A stretch of 64,000 bases of DNA from positions 25,792 to 89,791 of the forward strand of contig DATJTW010000085.1 in the NCBI GenBank assembly GCA_035502995.1, in the 5' to 3' direction. The translations under genes were made by a program, and so were the position numbers. Under the pieces are notes generated by a model, which was given only the letters and a program-made list of their open reading frames with translations, was not told the DNA's origin and searched no databases. Position 1 is the stretch's first letter. The number at the start of each line of letters is the position of its first letter. The DNA comes from CADEED01 sp035502995 (GTDB taxonomy: Bacteria > Pseudomonadota > Gammaproteobacteria > Steroidobacterales > Steroidobacteraceae). This document shows, piece after piece, positions 34,206 to 44,944 of this stretch.

Positions 34206-35386
34206 GCAACCGCAAGGGCCTGCATCTCGACCTCGTCGCGCTGTCGCTGATCCTCGCGATCGTGCTGCTCGGGCTGATCATGGTCACGTCGGCCTCGGTG
34301 TCGATCGCCAGCAAGGAATCCGGCAACGCGTTCTCGTACCTCGAGCGCCAGCTGGTGTTGTGCCTGGTCGGCTTCGTGCTCGCGACCATCGTGTTCTGCA
34401 TCCGCACCGAGTACCTCGAGAAGATGGCGTGGCCGCTGCTGATCGGCGCGCTCGCCTTGCTGTTCTTCGTGCTGATCCCCGGGCTCGGTCACGTCGTGAA
34501 CGGCAGCCGGCGCTGGATCCGCCTGCTGGGCTTCAACTTCCAGGCGTCGGAGCTCGCGCGCGTGCTCGTGCTCATCTTCATCGCCAGCTACGCCGTGCGC
34601 CGCGAGGACGAGCTGAAGACGACGGCGATGGGCCTGATCAAGCCCGTGGGTCTGCTGGCATTCGTCGCGTTGCTGCTGCTGGCCGAGCCCGACTTCGGCG
34701 CCGCCTCGGTGTTGTTCGTGACCGGCTTCGGCATCCTGTTCATCGCCGGCGCGCGGTTGCGCTACGTGCTGATCGCGGCGGCCGCCGGGGCCGGCGCCGC
34801 GGTGCTGCTGGTGGTCATGGCGCCGTACCGCATGGCGCGAGTCACGTCGTTCCTCGACCCGTGGGCCGACCCGTACAACAGCGGTTTCCAGCTGACGCAG
34901 TCGCTGATCGCGATCGGCCGCGGCGAATGGTTCGGCGTCGGCCTCGGCGAGAGCGTGCAGAAGCTGTTCTATCTACCGGAAGCGCACACGGACTTCCTGT
35001 TCGCGGTGCTGGCCGAGGAGCTCGGCCTGGTCGGCGTCGCCGTGACGCTGGCGCTGTTCATCGCGCTGGTGTGGCGCAGCTTCTGGATCGCGCAGCTCGC
35101 GGCGCGCGCCGGCCTCAAGTTCCAGTCGTATCTCGCGCTCGGGTTCGGCCTGTGGCTGGGTGCGCAGGCGCTGATCAACATCGGCGTGAACATGGGCGTG
35201 TTGCCGACCAAAGGCCTGACGCTGCCGCTGATGAGCTACGGCCGCTCGAGCATGATCGTCACGCTGGCCTGGGTCGGGCTGCTGCTGCGCGTGTACCACG
35301 AGGCGATGCAGAGCGGCCGCGGCATGGCCACCACCAAGCGGGCCGGCGCCGACGCCGATTCGCGCGCCGTGGGTGCCGAGGCATGA
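34202..35386 (+). CDS. ftsW: Septal peptidoglycan glycosyltransferase FtsW
   Basis: The SEDS-family polymerase that makes septal glycan strands with FtsI. The 394 residues contain about ten membrane segments. The extracellular loop signature DPWADPYNSGFQLTQSLIAIGRGEWFGVGLG and the catalytic-region Asp in PEAHTDFLFAVLAEELG are present, and the closing SYGRSS motif fits SEDS proteins. The start is the GTG at 34202 overlapping the murD stop (GTGA). A Lys/Ala tail of about 25 residues ends the protein in the cytoplasm. Confidence 0.95.
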   Translation: MSNRKGLHLDLVALSLILAIVLLGLIMVTSASVSIASKESGNAFSYLERQLVLCLVGFVLATIVFCIRTEYLEKMAWPLLIGALALLFFVLIPGLGHVVNGSRRWIRLLGFNFQASELARVLVLIFIASYAVRREDELKTTAMGLIKPVGLLAFVALLLLAEPDFGAASVLFVTGFGILFIAGARLRYVLIAAAAGAGAAVLLVVMAPYRMARVTSFLDPWADPYNSGFQLTQSLIAIGRGEWFGVGLGESVQKLFYLPEAHTDFLFAVLAEELGLVGVAVTLALFIALVWRSFWIAQLAARAGLKFQSYLALGFGLWLGAQALINIGVNMGVLPTKGLTLPLMSYGRSSMIVTLAWVGLLLRVYHEAMQSGRGMATTKRAGADADSRAVGAEA

Positions 35387-36455
35387 GCACCGTGCTGATC
35401 ATGGCGGGCGGCACCGGCGGGCACGTGTTCCCGGCGCTGGCGCTCGCGCGCGTGTTGCGCGCGGCCTCGCACGACGTCGTCTGGCTCGGCACGCGGCGCG
35501 GCCTCGAAGCGCGCGTGATCCCGGCCGAGAACATCGACATCGAATATCTCGCGATGAGCGGCCTGCGCGGCAAGGGCGCGCTGACGCTGCTCGCCGCGCC
35601 GTTCAAGCTGCTGCAGTCGGTGTGGCAGGCGCTGGGCGTGATGCGCCGACGCGATCCCGCGCTGGTCGTCGGCTTCGGCGGCTTCGTGACGGGCCCGGGC
35701 GGCGTCGCCGCGTGGCTGACGCGCCGGCCGCTGGTGATCCACGAACAGAACGCGATCGCCGGTTACTCGAACCGCAGCCTGTCGCATCTCGCAAGGCGCG
35801 TGCTGACGGCGTTCCCCGACGCGTTTCCGCGCGGCGTTGACGCGCAGGTCGTCGGCAACCCGGTGCGCGCCGAGATCCTCGCGCAGCCCGAGCCGGGCGA
35901 ACGCTTCGCGCGACGTGAAGGCGCGCTGCGCGTGCTGGTCGTCGGCGGCAGCCTGGGCGCGACGCGCCTGAACACCGTCGTGCCGTTCGCGGTCAAACTA
36001 TCCGGCCTCGACCTGCGCGTGCGCCACCAGGCCGGCGAGAAGGGCATCGACGCAGCCCGCCAGGCGTACGCCGACGCCGGTGTCACTGCCGAAGTCACGC
36101 CGTTCATCGACGACATGGCGCGCGCCTACAGCGAAGCGGACCTCGTGATCTGCCGCGCCGGCGCGTTGACGATCTCCGAGCTCGCGGCAGTCGGCGTCGC
36201 CGCCGTGCTGGTGCCGTTTCCGGCCGCCGTCGACGATCACCAGACCCACAACGCGCGTTACCTCGTGCGCGAGGACGCGGCCGTGCTGATCGCGGATCGC
36301 GAGCTCACGCCGGAACGGCTGTCGGCCGAGCTCAAGGTGCTGTGCGAGGGCCGCGGCAAGCTGCTGTCGATGGCGCTGCGCGCCCGCGCGGCCGCCAAGC
36401 CGCGCGCCACCGACGACCTCGCGCAGGTCTGCCTGCAGCAACTCGGGGTGGCGGC

Positions 36456-36459
<4 letters not shown>
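35383..36459 (+). CDS. murG: Lipid II synthase MurG
   Basis: A GT-B glycosyltransferase on the cytoplasmic membrane face that adds GlcNAc to lipid I, forming lipid II. The 358 residues have the N-domain glycine loop MAGGTGGHVFPALALA, GFGGFVTGPGG, HEQNAIAGYSNR, and the C-domain donor-site motifs GGSLGA and CRAGALTISELAAVG. The ATG at 35383 overlaps the ftsW stop by 4 bp, and its stop overlaps murC by 4 bp. Confidence 0.96.
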
Positions 36460-37883
<1,424 letters not shown>

Positions 37884-37884
37884 C

Positions 37885-38829
37885 GTGCGCACCGCGTACC
37901 GCAAACCCGCGCCGCAGGTGGCCGTCGTGACGAACGGCACGCTGGTCGTCGATGCCGAGTTCGAGACGCGCGTTAAGCGCGACGAACCGATGTCGCGCCA
38001 CACCTCGTGGCACGTGGGCGGGCCGGCCGACGTGTATTTCAGCCCGCGCGACCGCGCCGACCTGCTCGCGTTCCTCGCCTCGCTGCCCGCCGGTACTCCC
38101 TTGTTCTGGCTCGGGCTCGGCTCGAACCTGCTGGTGCGCGACGGCGGCATCCGCGGCGTGGTGATCGACACCACCGGCCTGTCGCGTCTCGAACGCGTCA
38201 ACGACACCGTGATCACCTGCGAGGCCGGCGTGTTGTGCGCGCGGATCGCGCGGCAGTGCGTGAAGTGGGGCATCGGTCCCGCGGAATTCCTGGCCGGGAT
38301 CCCCGGCACGCTCGGCGGCGCGCTGGCGATGAACGCCGGGGCGTTCGGTGGCGAGACCTGGCCGCGCGTACGCAGCGTCGACGTGACCGACGCCCGCGGA
38401 GTAGACAGACGCCGCGACGCGCGCGAATACACGTACGGCTACCGGCACATCGTGCCGCCGGCGTCCGGCGAATTCTTCCTGGCGGCGACGCTGGAGTTCG
38501 AGCCGCGTCCCGGCATCACCGACGAGGCGATGAAGGAGATGCTGGCGAAGCGCAAGGAAACGCAGCCGATCGGCGAGTGGAGCTGCGGCTCGACGTTCAC
38601 CAATCCGCCCGGCGATCACGCCGCGCGGCTGATCGAGGCGGCCGGGCTCAAGGGTCACCGCATCGGCGACATCATGGTGTCGACCAAGCACGCGAACTTC
38701 CTCGTGAACGTCGGCAACGCGACGGCGCACGACGTCGAGGCGCTGGTCGGGTTCATCCAGGTCCGCGTGCGCGAACGTTCCGGCGTCACGCTGACCCCCG
38801 AATTCCGCACGGCAGGGGAGGCGGGCTGA
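37885..38829 (+). CDS. murB: UDP-N-acetylenolpyruvoylglucosamine reductase MurB
   Basis: An FAD enzyme that reduces the MurA product to UDP-MurNAc with NADPH. The 314 residues carry the FAD-binding motifs HTSWHVGGPADVYF, LGLGSNLLVRDGG and GIPGTLGGALAMNAGAFG. The catalytic Ser lies in CGSTFTNP, and the sequence HRIGDIMVSTKHANFLVN near the end is typical. The layout without the long insertion of E. coli MurB suggests a type II enzyme. The start is a GTG at 37885, one base after murC; about 35 residues precede the conserved part, so a later start is possible. Confidence 0.94.
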   Translation: MRTAYRKPAPQVAVVTNGTLVVDAEFETRVKRDEPMSRHTSWHVGGPADVYFSPRDRADLLAFLASLPAGTPLFWLGLGSNLLVRDGGIRGVVIDTTGLSRLERVNDTVITCEAGVLCARIARQCVKWGIGPAEFLAGIPGTLGGALAMNAGAFGGETWPRVRSVDVTDARGVDRRRDAREYTYGYRHIVPPASGEFFLAATLEFEPRPGITDEAMKEMLAKRKETQPIGEWSCGSTFTNPPGDHAARLIEAAGLKGHRIGDIMVSTKHANFLVNVGNATAHDVEALVGFIQVRVRERSGVTLTPEFRTAGEAG

Positions 38830-39794
38830 TGCGGCTGCGCCAGGTCCCGGGAATCCGCCGTGTCACCGACCCGAAGGCTTTCGGCCGCGTCGCCGTGCTG
38901 CTCGGCGGCACGTCGACCGAGCGCGAGATCTCGCTGAAGTCCGGCAATGCCTGCCTGGCCGCGCTGCAGAAGCAGGGCGTCGACGCGCAGGCGTTCGATC
39001 CGAAGGACCAGTCGATCACGGCGCTCGCCCAGGGCTTCGATCGCGTGTTCATCGCGCTGCACGGCCCCGGCGGCGAGGACGGCACGTTGCAGGGCGCGCT
39101 GGAATTCCTCGGCCTGCCGTACACGGGCAGCGGCGTCATGGGTTCGGCGATCGGCATGGACAAGCTGCGAACCAAGCGGCTGGCATCGGCGGTCGGCATC
39201 CCGACGGCGGACTATCTGTTGCTGCGCGGGCCGCAGGATCTCGACACGGTCGTCGAGCGCCTCGGGCTGCCGCTGATCGTGAAGCCGGCCACGCAGGGCT
39301 CGTCGGTGGGCATGACGAAGGTCGAGAAGGCGGGCGACCTCGCGGCCGCCTATGCCGCCGCGGCGGCGATCGAGCCGGCCGTGTTCGCCGAGCGCTGGAT
39401 CACCGGCGCCGAGTACACCGTCGCCATCCTGCAAGGCCGCGCGCTGCCGTCGATCCGCATCGAGACGCCGGCGACCTTCTACGACTACCAGGCGAAGTAC
39501 TTCCGCAACGACACGAAGTACCACTGTCCCTCCGGTCTATCTACCGAGGCGGAGAAGCATCTCGCCAGTCTCGCGTCGTCCACCTTCGCCGCCGTCGGCG
39601 CCGAGGGCTGGGGCCGCGCGGACTTCATGATGGACAAGACCGGCCGCCCGTTCCTGCTCGAAGTGAACACCGTGCCCGGCATGACCGATCACAGCCTCGT
39701 GCCGATGGCGGCACGCGCGCTCGGCATCACCTTCGAACAGCTGGTGTGGCAGGTACTCGAGACCAGCTTCACGCGCGAGCCGGTGACGGCATGA
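38829..39794 (+). CDS. ddlB: D-alanine:D-alanine ligase DdlB
   Basis: An ATP-grasp enzyme that makes the D-Ala-D-Ala dipeptide used by MurF and bound by vancomycin. The 321 residues show VLLGGTSTEREISLKSG, HGPGGEDGTLQGALE, the ATP-site segment PLIVKPATQGSSVGMTKV and the Mg2+ ligands in FLLEVNTVPGMTDHSLVP. The Tyr/Lys and Ser elements expected for a D-Ala (not D-Lac) ligase appear to be present, but I did not compare them residue by residue. The ATG shares its A with the murB stop, and the gene overlaps ftsQ by 4 bp. Confidence 0.95.
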   Translation: MRLRQVPGIRRVTDPKAFGRVAVLLGGTSTEREISLKSGNACLAALQKQGVDAQAFDPKDQSITALAQGFDRVFIALHGPGGEDGTLQGALEFLGLPYTGSGVMGSAIGMDKLRTKRLASAVGIPTADYLLLRGPQDLDTVVERLGLPLIVKPATQGSSVGMTKVEKAGDLAAAYAAAAAIEPAVFAERWITGAEYTVAILQGRALPSIRIETPATFYDYQAKYFRNDTKYHCPSGLSTEAEKHLASLASSTFAAVGAEGWGRADFMMDKTGRPFLLEVNTVPGMTDHSLVPMAARALGITFEQLVWQVLETSFTREPVTA

Positions 39795-40594
39795 TCTTCG
39801 GCAAGCCGCAGAACAAGAATCGGCGCAAGCGCGAGGAAGCGCGCTTCAAGCTGTCTGGCCCGATGCTGGCGAAGTTCGGCGTCGGCGCCGCGGTGCTGGG
39901 TGCGTTGGCGGTCGCCGTGATCCTCGGGCTCGGCGCGCTCGACCAGAACATCACCCAGGTCTCGGTGATGGGCCGCTTCCAGCGCGTCTCGCCGATCGAA
40001 GTGGAACAGGCCGTGAAGGCGCGCGTGCGCGACATCGGCCTGGTCAGCGTCGACCTGGCCGCCGTGCAACGCGCGGTCGAACAGCTGCCGTGGGTCGACA
40101 AGGCCACCGTCGAACGCCAGTGGCCGGGCGCGCTGAACATCCGCGTCACCGAGCAGGTGGCCGCGGCGCGCTGGGGCGCGAACGGCCTGCTGAACACGCG
40201 CGGCGAACTGTTCGTCTCCGAGGCGCGCCACATCCCGCCCGAGTTGCCGCGCCTGTCGGGGCCGGCCGGCTCGCAGCAGGAAGTCGCGCGCCGCTATCTC
40301 GCCGCGCAGGGCGCGCTGACGGAGGCCGGCATGCGGCTGACCGCGGTGCGCCTCGACTCGCGCGGCTCGTGGGAATTCGATCTCGACAACGGCATCACGG
40401 TGCGGCTCGGCCGCCGGCAGGTGGACGAACGCTTCACGCGTTTCGTGCAGGCCGGCGTCGGCCAGATCGCCGCGCATGCCAGCGACATCAACTACATCGA
40501 CATGCGCTACACGAATGGCTTCGCCATCGGCTGGCGCCAGGGCGGGCAACGCGTCGCGAGCGGTGCCGCCGAGGATGACAATTCAGATGGCTAA
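39791..40594 (+). CDS. ftsQ: Cell division protein FtsQ
   Basis: A bitopic divisome protein of the FtsQLB complex. The 267 residues have a basic cytoplasmic start, one membrane span (about 29-48), a POTRA domain (ITQVSVMGRFQRVSPIEVEQ, WVDKATVERQWPGALNIRVTEQ) and a beta domain ending near NYIDMRYTNGFAIGWR. The ATG at 39791 overlaps the ddlB stop by 4 bp. The 3' end overlaps the chosen ftsA start by 8 bp. Confidence 0.93.
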   Translation: MIFGKPQNKNRRKREEARFKLSGPMLAKFGVGAAVLGALAVAVILGLGALDQNITQVSVMGRFQRVSPIEVEQAVKARVRDIGLVSVDLAAVQRAVEQLPWVDKATVERQWPGALNIRVTEQVAAARWGANGLLNTRGELFVSEARHIPPELPRLSGPAGSQQEVARRYLAAQGALTEAGMRLTAVRLDSRGSWEFDLDNGITVRLGRRQVDERFTRFVQAGVGQIAAHASDINYIDMRYTNGFAIGWRQGGQRVASGAAEDDNSDG

Positions 40595-41822
40595 GAAGAC
40601 GGACAAGAATCTCATCATCGGTCTCGACGTCGGCACGTCGAAAGTGTCGGCGCTGGTCGGCGAAGTGGCCGCCGACAACTCGATCGAGGTGATCGGCATC
40701 GGCACGCAGCCGTCGCGCGGCCTGAAGAAGGGCGTGGTCGTGAACATCGAATCGACGGTGCAGTCGATCCAGCGCGCCGTCGAGGAAGCCGAGCTCATGG
40801 CCGGCTGCGAGATCCGCTCGGTGTTCGCCGGCATCGCCGGCTCGCACGTGCGGTCGCTGAATTCGCACGGCGTCGTCGCGATCCGCGACCGCGAGGTCAG
40901 CGACGTCGACGTGCAGCACGTCGTCGACGCGGCGAAGGCCGTCGCGATCCCCGCGGACCAGAAGATCCTGCACGTGCTGCCGCAGGAATTCATCATCGAC
41001 GGACAGGAAGGCATCCGCGATCCGATCGGCATGTCCGGCGTGCGGCTCGAAGCGAAGGTGCACATCGTCACCGGCGCGGAGAGCGCGGCGCAGAACATCG
41101 AGAAGTGCATCCAGCGCTGCGGGCTCGAGGTCGACGACATCGTGCTCGAGCAGCTCGCGTCGAGCTTCGCCTGCCTGACCGACGACGAGCGCGAGCTCGG
41201 CGTCTGCATCATCGACATCGGCGGCGGCACGACGGATCTCGCGGTGTTCTCGCAGGGGGCCATTCGCCATACGGCGGTCATACCGATTGCCGGCGACCAG
41301 GTCACGAACGACATCGCCGTCTCGATGCGTACGCCGACGCAGTACGCCGAGGACATCAAGGTGCGCTACGCCTGCGCGTTGTCGCAGCTCGCGAACCCGG
41401 ACGAGAGCATCGAGGTGCCGAGCGTCGGCGATCGCCCGGCGCGCCGCCTGGCACGCCAGACGCTGGCCGAAGTGGTCGAGCCACGCTACGAAGAGTTGTT
41501 TGGCCTGGCGCGCGAGGAACTGCGCCGCTCGGGCTTCGAGGAGATCATCGCCAGCGGCATCGTGCTGACCGGCGGCAGCGCCAAGATGGAAGGCGCGATC
41601 GAGCTCGCCGAGGAAGTGTTCCACGTGCCGGTGCGCCTCGGCGTGCCGCAGCACATCAAGGGCCTCTCCGACGTGGTCCGCAATCCCATCTACTCGACCG
41701 GCGCGGGCCTGCTGCTGTACGCGCGCGACAACGCGCTCGCGGGCAACCGCGGCCGGTCCATCACGGGCAATGCGCGCTCGATGGCCGAGCGCATGAAGAA
41801 CTGGTTCCAGGGGAACTTCTGA
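40587..41822 (+). CDS. ftsA: Cell division protein FtsA
   Basis: An actin-like ATPase that anchors FtsZ to the membrane and recruits later division proteins. The 411 residues show LIIGLDVGTSKVSALVGE (phosphate 1), the SHS2 insertion region, CIIDIGGGTTDLAVF (phosphate 2) and the adenosine motif IVLTGGSAKMEG. The C-terminal amphipathic helix (RSMAERMKNWFQGNF) is the membrane-targeting sequence. ATG 40587 gives the common N-terminus MAKKTDKN with GAGG upstream; ATG 40575 is in frame but its ribosome site would be too close. Confidence 0.96.
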   Translation: MAKKTDKNLIIGLDVGTSKVSALVGEVAADNSIEVIGIGTQPSRGLKKGVVVNIESTVQSIQRAVEEAELMAGCEIRSVFAGIAGSHVRSLNSHGVVAIRDREVSDVDVQHVVDAAKAVAIPADQKILHVLPQEFIIDGQEGIRDPIGMSGVRLEAKVHIVTGAESAAQNIEKCIQRCGLEVDDIVLEQLASSFACLTDDERELGVCIIDIGGGTTDLAVFSQGAIRHTAVIPIAGDQVTNDIAVSMRTPTQYAEDIKVRYACALSQLANPDESIEVPSVGDRPARRLARQTLAEVVEPRYEELFGLAREELRRSGFEEIIASGIVLTGGSAKMEGAIELAEEVFHVPVRLGVPQHIKGLSDVVRNPIYSTGAGLLLYARDNALAGNRGRSITGNARSMAERMKNWFQGNF

Positions 41823-41907
41823 CGCGGGACATGCCGCGTGGAAGCCATTGTTGATGTATTGAAAACGAAGCTGACAGCCTCGTCTAACTAGTGAAGGAGC
41901 GACACAA

Positions 41908-43125
41908 ATGTTCGAATTAATGGACGCTTACAGCCAGAACGCTGTAATCAAGGTCATCGGGGTCGGTGGCGGCGGCGGCAACGCCGTGGCGCACATGGTC
42001 ACGAGCGGCATCGAGGGCGTGGAGTTCATGTGCATCAACACCGATGCGCAGGCGCTCAAGCACTCGAAGGTGAAGACCAGCCTGCAGATCGGCTGCAACA
42101 TCACCAAGGGTCTCGGCGCGGGCGCGGATCCGGAAGTCGGCCGCCAAGCCGCGATGGAAGACCGCGATCGCATCATCGAGATGATCGAGGGCTGCGACAT
42201 GCTCTTCATCACCGCCGGCATGGGCGGCGGCACCGGCACGGGCGCCGCGCCGGTCGTCGCGCAGGTCGCGAAGGAGCTCGGCATCCTGACGGTCGCCGTC
42301 GTGACGCGCCCCTTCGAGATGGAAGGCGGCAAGCGCACGCTGGTCGCGAACCATGGCCTTTCCGAGCTCGGCAAATACGTCGACTCGCTGATCACCATCC
42401 CCAATCAGAAGTTGCTGACGGTGCTCGGCGCGAAGACAACGTTGCTCGACGCGTTCAAGAGCGCCAACCACGTGTTGCAGGGCGCGGTGCAGGGCATCGC
42501 CGAACTGATCACGCGTCCCGGCCTCATCAACGTCGACTTCGCCGACGTGCGCACGGTCATGAGCGAAACCGGCATGGCGATGATGGGTTCGGGCGTCGCG
42601 CGCGGCGAGAACCGCGCGAAGGAAGCGGCCGAGATGGCCGTCTCCTCGCCGCTGCTCGAGGACATCAACCTGTCCGGCGCGCACGGCATCCTCGTGAACG
42701 TCACCGCCGGCATGGACCTCTCCATCGGCGAGTTCCAGGAAGTCGGCAGCATCGTGAAGCAGTTCGCCTCGGACGACGCCACCGTCGTCGTGGGAACCGT
42801 GATCGATCCGGAGCTGTCGGATGAGATGCGCGTGACCGTCGTCGCCACCGGCCTGGGCCGGCCGGAAGTCGCGGTCACGGGTCGCTCACCGTACGGTCGA
42901 GACGTACCCACCCTGCAGAAGGTCGCCCCGCCGGTTGCCCAACAGGCACCCGCCGAGCCGCCGATGCGCGTGGTGCCGCGTCGCCCGTTGACGGCCGCGG
43001 ATTACGCCGCGCTCGACAAGCCGGCGGTCCAGCGCCAGCGCGCGGTGGGTGATGGCCTGCGGGCGGACGTGGAGTCGGAAGACGTGCTGGATATCCCGGC
43101 ATTTCTGCGGCGCCAGGCCGACTGA
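41908..43125 (+). CDS. ftsZ: Cell division protein FtsZ
   Basis: The tubulin-like GTPase that forms the division ring. The 405 residues show IGVGGGGGNAV, the GTP signature GGGTGTG (in MGGGTGTGAAP, about 106-115), the T7-loop NVDFADVRTVM and a variable linker followed by the conserved tail DVLDIPAFLRRQ, which binds FtsA, ZipA and ZapD. A strong AAGGAG (41894-41899) lies 8 nt before the ATG, consistent with high expression. The 85-bp gap after ftsA is the first real gap since rsmH and may hold a promoter, but I could not identify one convincingly. Confidence 0.98.
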   Translation: MFELMDAYSQNAVIKVIGVGGGGGNAVAHMVTSGIEGVEFMCINTDAQALKHSKVKTSLQIGCNITKGLGAGADPEVGRQAAMEDRDRIIEMIEGCDMLFITAGMGGGTGTGAAPVVAQVAKELGILTVAVVTRPFEMEGGKRTLVANHGLSELGKYVDSLITIPNQKLLTVLGAKTTLLDAFKSANHVLQGAVQGIAELITRPGLINVDFADVRTVMSETGMAMMGSGVARGENRAKEAAEMAVSSPLLEDINLSGAHGILVNVTAGMDLSIGEFQEVGSIVKQFASDDATVVVGTVIDPELSDEMRVTVVATGLGRPEVAVTGRSPYGRDVPTLQKVAPPVAQQAPAEPPMRVVPRRPLTAADYAALDKPAVQRQRAVGDGLRADVESEDVLDIPAFLRRQAD

Positions 43126-43301
43126 GGTCGAAGACGGTAATAAGGCATCTGTGTTACGGTAGCGCCCCTTTTTGGGGGCTCGGCGTATCGCGACCCCAGC
43201 GATACTCGCTCCCCGACGCCCGCTTCCTCCCGGTTTGACCGGACGAACGCGGCGCTACTCGTGACCTGGGTGTGAACCTCGGCTACGGGGGATCGGAAAC
43301 C

Positions 43302-44228
43302 ATGCTCGGACAACGCACGCTCAAAAACTCGATCCGCGCCCAGGGCGTGGGGCTCCACACCGGCAAGAAGGTCCTGATGACCCTCCGGCCGGGCGCGCCC
43401 GACACCGGCATCGTGTTCCGGCGTACCGACATGGATCCGCCCGCCGAAGTCGAAGCCAAGGCCGAGAACGTCGGTGACACCCAGCTCGGCACCACGCTGA
43501 TCAACGGCAACGCGCGCGTCTCGACGGTCGAGCACCTGCTCTCGGCGTTCGCGGGCCTCGGCATCGACAACGCGCACGTCGACGTCAGCGCGCCGGAAGT
43601 GCCGATCATGGACGGCAGCGCCGGTCCCTTCGTGTTCCTGCTGCAGTCGGCGGGATTCGAAGAACAGCGCACGCCGAAGAAGTTCGTGCGCATCAAGCAG
43701 CGCGTGCGCGTCGAAGACGGCGACAAGTGGGCGGAGTTCCGTCCGTTCGACGGCTTCAAGGTAAACTTCGAGATCGAGTTCAACCACCCGCTGTTCAAGC
43801 GTCGCGGCAACAAGGCCTCGATGGATTTCTCGACCACGTCCTATCTCAAGGAAGTCTCGCGCGCACGCACGTTCGGCTTCATGCGCGATCTCGAGATGAT
43901 GCGCGCGCGCAATCTCGCGCTCGGCGGCAATCTCGACAACGCGATCGTGCTCGACGACTTCCGCGTGCTGAACGAAGACGGCCTGCGCTACGAAGACGAA
44001 TTCGTGAAGCACAAGATCCTCGACGCGATCGGCGATCTCTACCTGCTCGGCCACAGCCTCATCGGCGAGTTCACCGGGCACAAGTCCGGCCACAAGCTGA
44101 ACAACCAGCTGCTGCGCAAGCTCATCAACGACACCGCGACCTGGGAAGCGGTGACCTTCGAGAAACCCTCGGACGCGCCCATTGCCTACGTCCAGCCGCC
44201 GCCGGTCCCGGTGGGTTCGGCCATCTAG
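43302..44228 (+). CDS. lpxC: UDP-3-O-acyl-N-acetylglucosamine deacetylase LpxC
   Basis: The zinc enzyme of the committed step of lipid A synthesis. The 308 residues contain the zinc ligands His78 (STVEHLLSAFAGLG), His237 and Asp241 (KHKILDAIGD), and the general base His264 (GHKSGHKLNNQLL). ATG 43302 was chosen over a GTG at 43272 because it gives the standard N-terminus MLGQRTLKNSIRAQGVGLH and has GGGGGA about 9 nt upstream. In the leader a hairpin with a TTTTT loop (about 43161-43180) follows ftsZ. It is the last gene of the dcw cluster. Confidence 0.96.
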   Translation: MLGQRTLKNSIRAQGVGLHTGKKVLMTLRPGAPDTGIVFRRTDMDPPAEVEAKAENVGDTQLGTTLINGNARVSTVEHLLSAFAGLGIDNAHVDVSAPEVPIMDGSAGPFVFLLQSAGFEEQRTPKKFVRIKQRVRVEDGDKWAEFRPFDGFKVNFEIEFNHPLFKRRGNKASMDFSTTSYLKEVSRARTFGFMRDLEMMRARNLALGGNLDNAIVLDDFRVLNEDGLRYEDEFVKHKILDAIGDLYLLGHSLIGEFTGHKSGHKLNNQLLRKLINDTATWEAVTFEKPSDAPIAYVQPPPVPVGSAI

Positions 44229-44370
44229 TCCCGCGCGGCAATTCGTTGCCGCGGTCGATCGCGCTTTCCGGTAAGTAAAACCCCGGTCCTACCCCGGACA
44301 GTGATGCGGCGCACGCATTGCGCTTGCAGATCGAACTCGCCCCGCCGATATCGGGCCGAGGGGTATCCCA

Positions 44371-44937
44371 GTGTCGAATCCGGTCACCAATTCCAAACTC
44401 GATCGCCGCGCGATGTTGCTCGGCGCCGTCTTCCTCGTGGGCGGCGGCGCGGCGTTGACGCGCTTCCTGAAGCCGTCGGAATCGCGGACCGGCGATGACG
44501 CGCCCGCGATGTCGGGCGAGCAGTTCATGCTGCTCGAACAGGTCGTCGACACGATGATTCCGGCCACCGACACGCCGGGTGCGCTGGCCGCGGGAGTGCC
44601 GGCATTCGTGCGCGAGATGCTCGGCGAATGGGCCAGCGACGCGACGCGCCGCGAATTCCTCGACGTGCTCGAGACCATCGAACGACAGGCGTGGGCGCAG
44701 TTCGGCGCCGCGTACCTCGAATTGCCGGCCGAGCGCCGGCTCGCCGTGCTCGGCCGCTACGACGAGGACGCGATCAGCCGGCAGGATCCCGCGTACGGTC
44801 GCTTCAAGTACCTCGTGCTCGTCGGCTACTACCAGTCCGAGATCGGCGCGACGGAAGAGTTGCGCTTCGAACTCGTGCCCGGCGCGTGGCGCGCCTGCCT
44901 GCCGCTGACGGAAGTCGGCCGCGCGTCGGCGGTCTGA
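44371..44937 (+). CDS. Gluconate 2-dehydrogenase subunit 3 family protein (small subunit, Tat signal)
   Basis: A 188-residue protein of the Gluconate_2-dh3 family, the small subunit that partners GMC-type dehydrogenases. The N-terminus LDRRAMLLGAVFLVGGGAAL (from about residue 10) is a twin-arginine signal. The mature part contains the typical VVDTMIPATDTPGALAAGVPAFV segment. It starts at a GTG with GAGGGG upstream and ends 7 bp before a GMC oxidoreductase that has no signal peptide, so the pair is probably exported together through the Tat system with this subunit providing the signal. The substrate is unknown. This gene pair interrupts the common lpxC / dciA / secA neighbourhood. Confidence 0.88.
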   Translation: MSNPVTNSKLDRRAMLLGAVFLVGGGAALTRFLKPSESRTGDDAPAMSGEQFMLLEQVVDTMIPATDTPGALAAGVPAFVREMLGEWASDATRREFLDVLETIERQAWAQFGAAYLELPAERRLAVLGRYDEDAISRQDPAYGRFKYLVLVGYYQSEIGATEELRFELVPGAWRACLPLTEVGRASAV

Positions 44938-44944
44938 GGTCGAA

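Noticed and set aside
41859..41888. Possible ftsZ promoter TTGAAA / TCTAAC
   Set aside because: The start site would fall at or within the AAGGAG ribosome site, leaving no usable leader.
43161..43180. Hairpin with TTTTT loop between ftsZ and lpxC as a terminator
   Set aside because: The T-run is in the loop and not after the stem, so it is not an intrinsic terminator. It is mentioned only as a leader hairpin.
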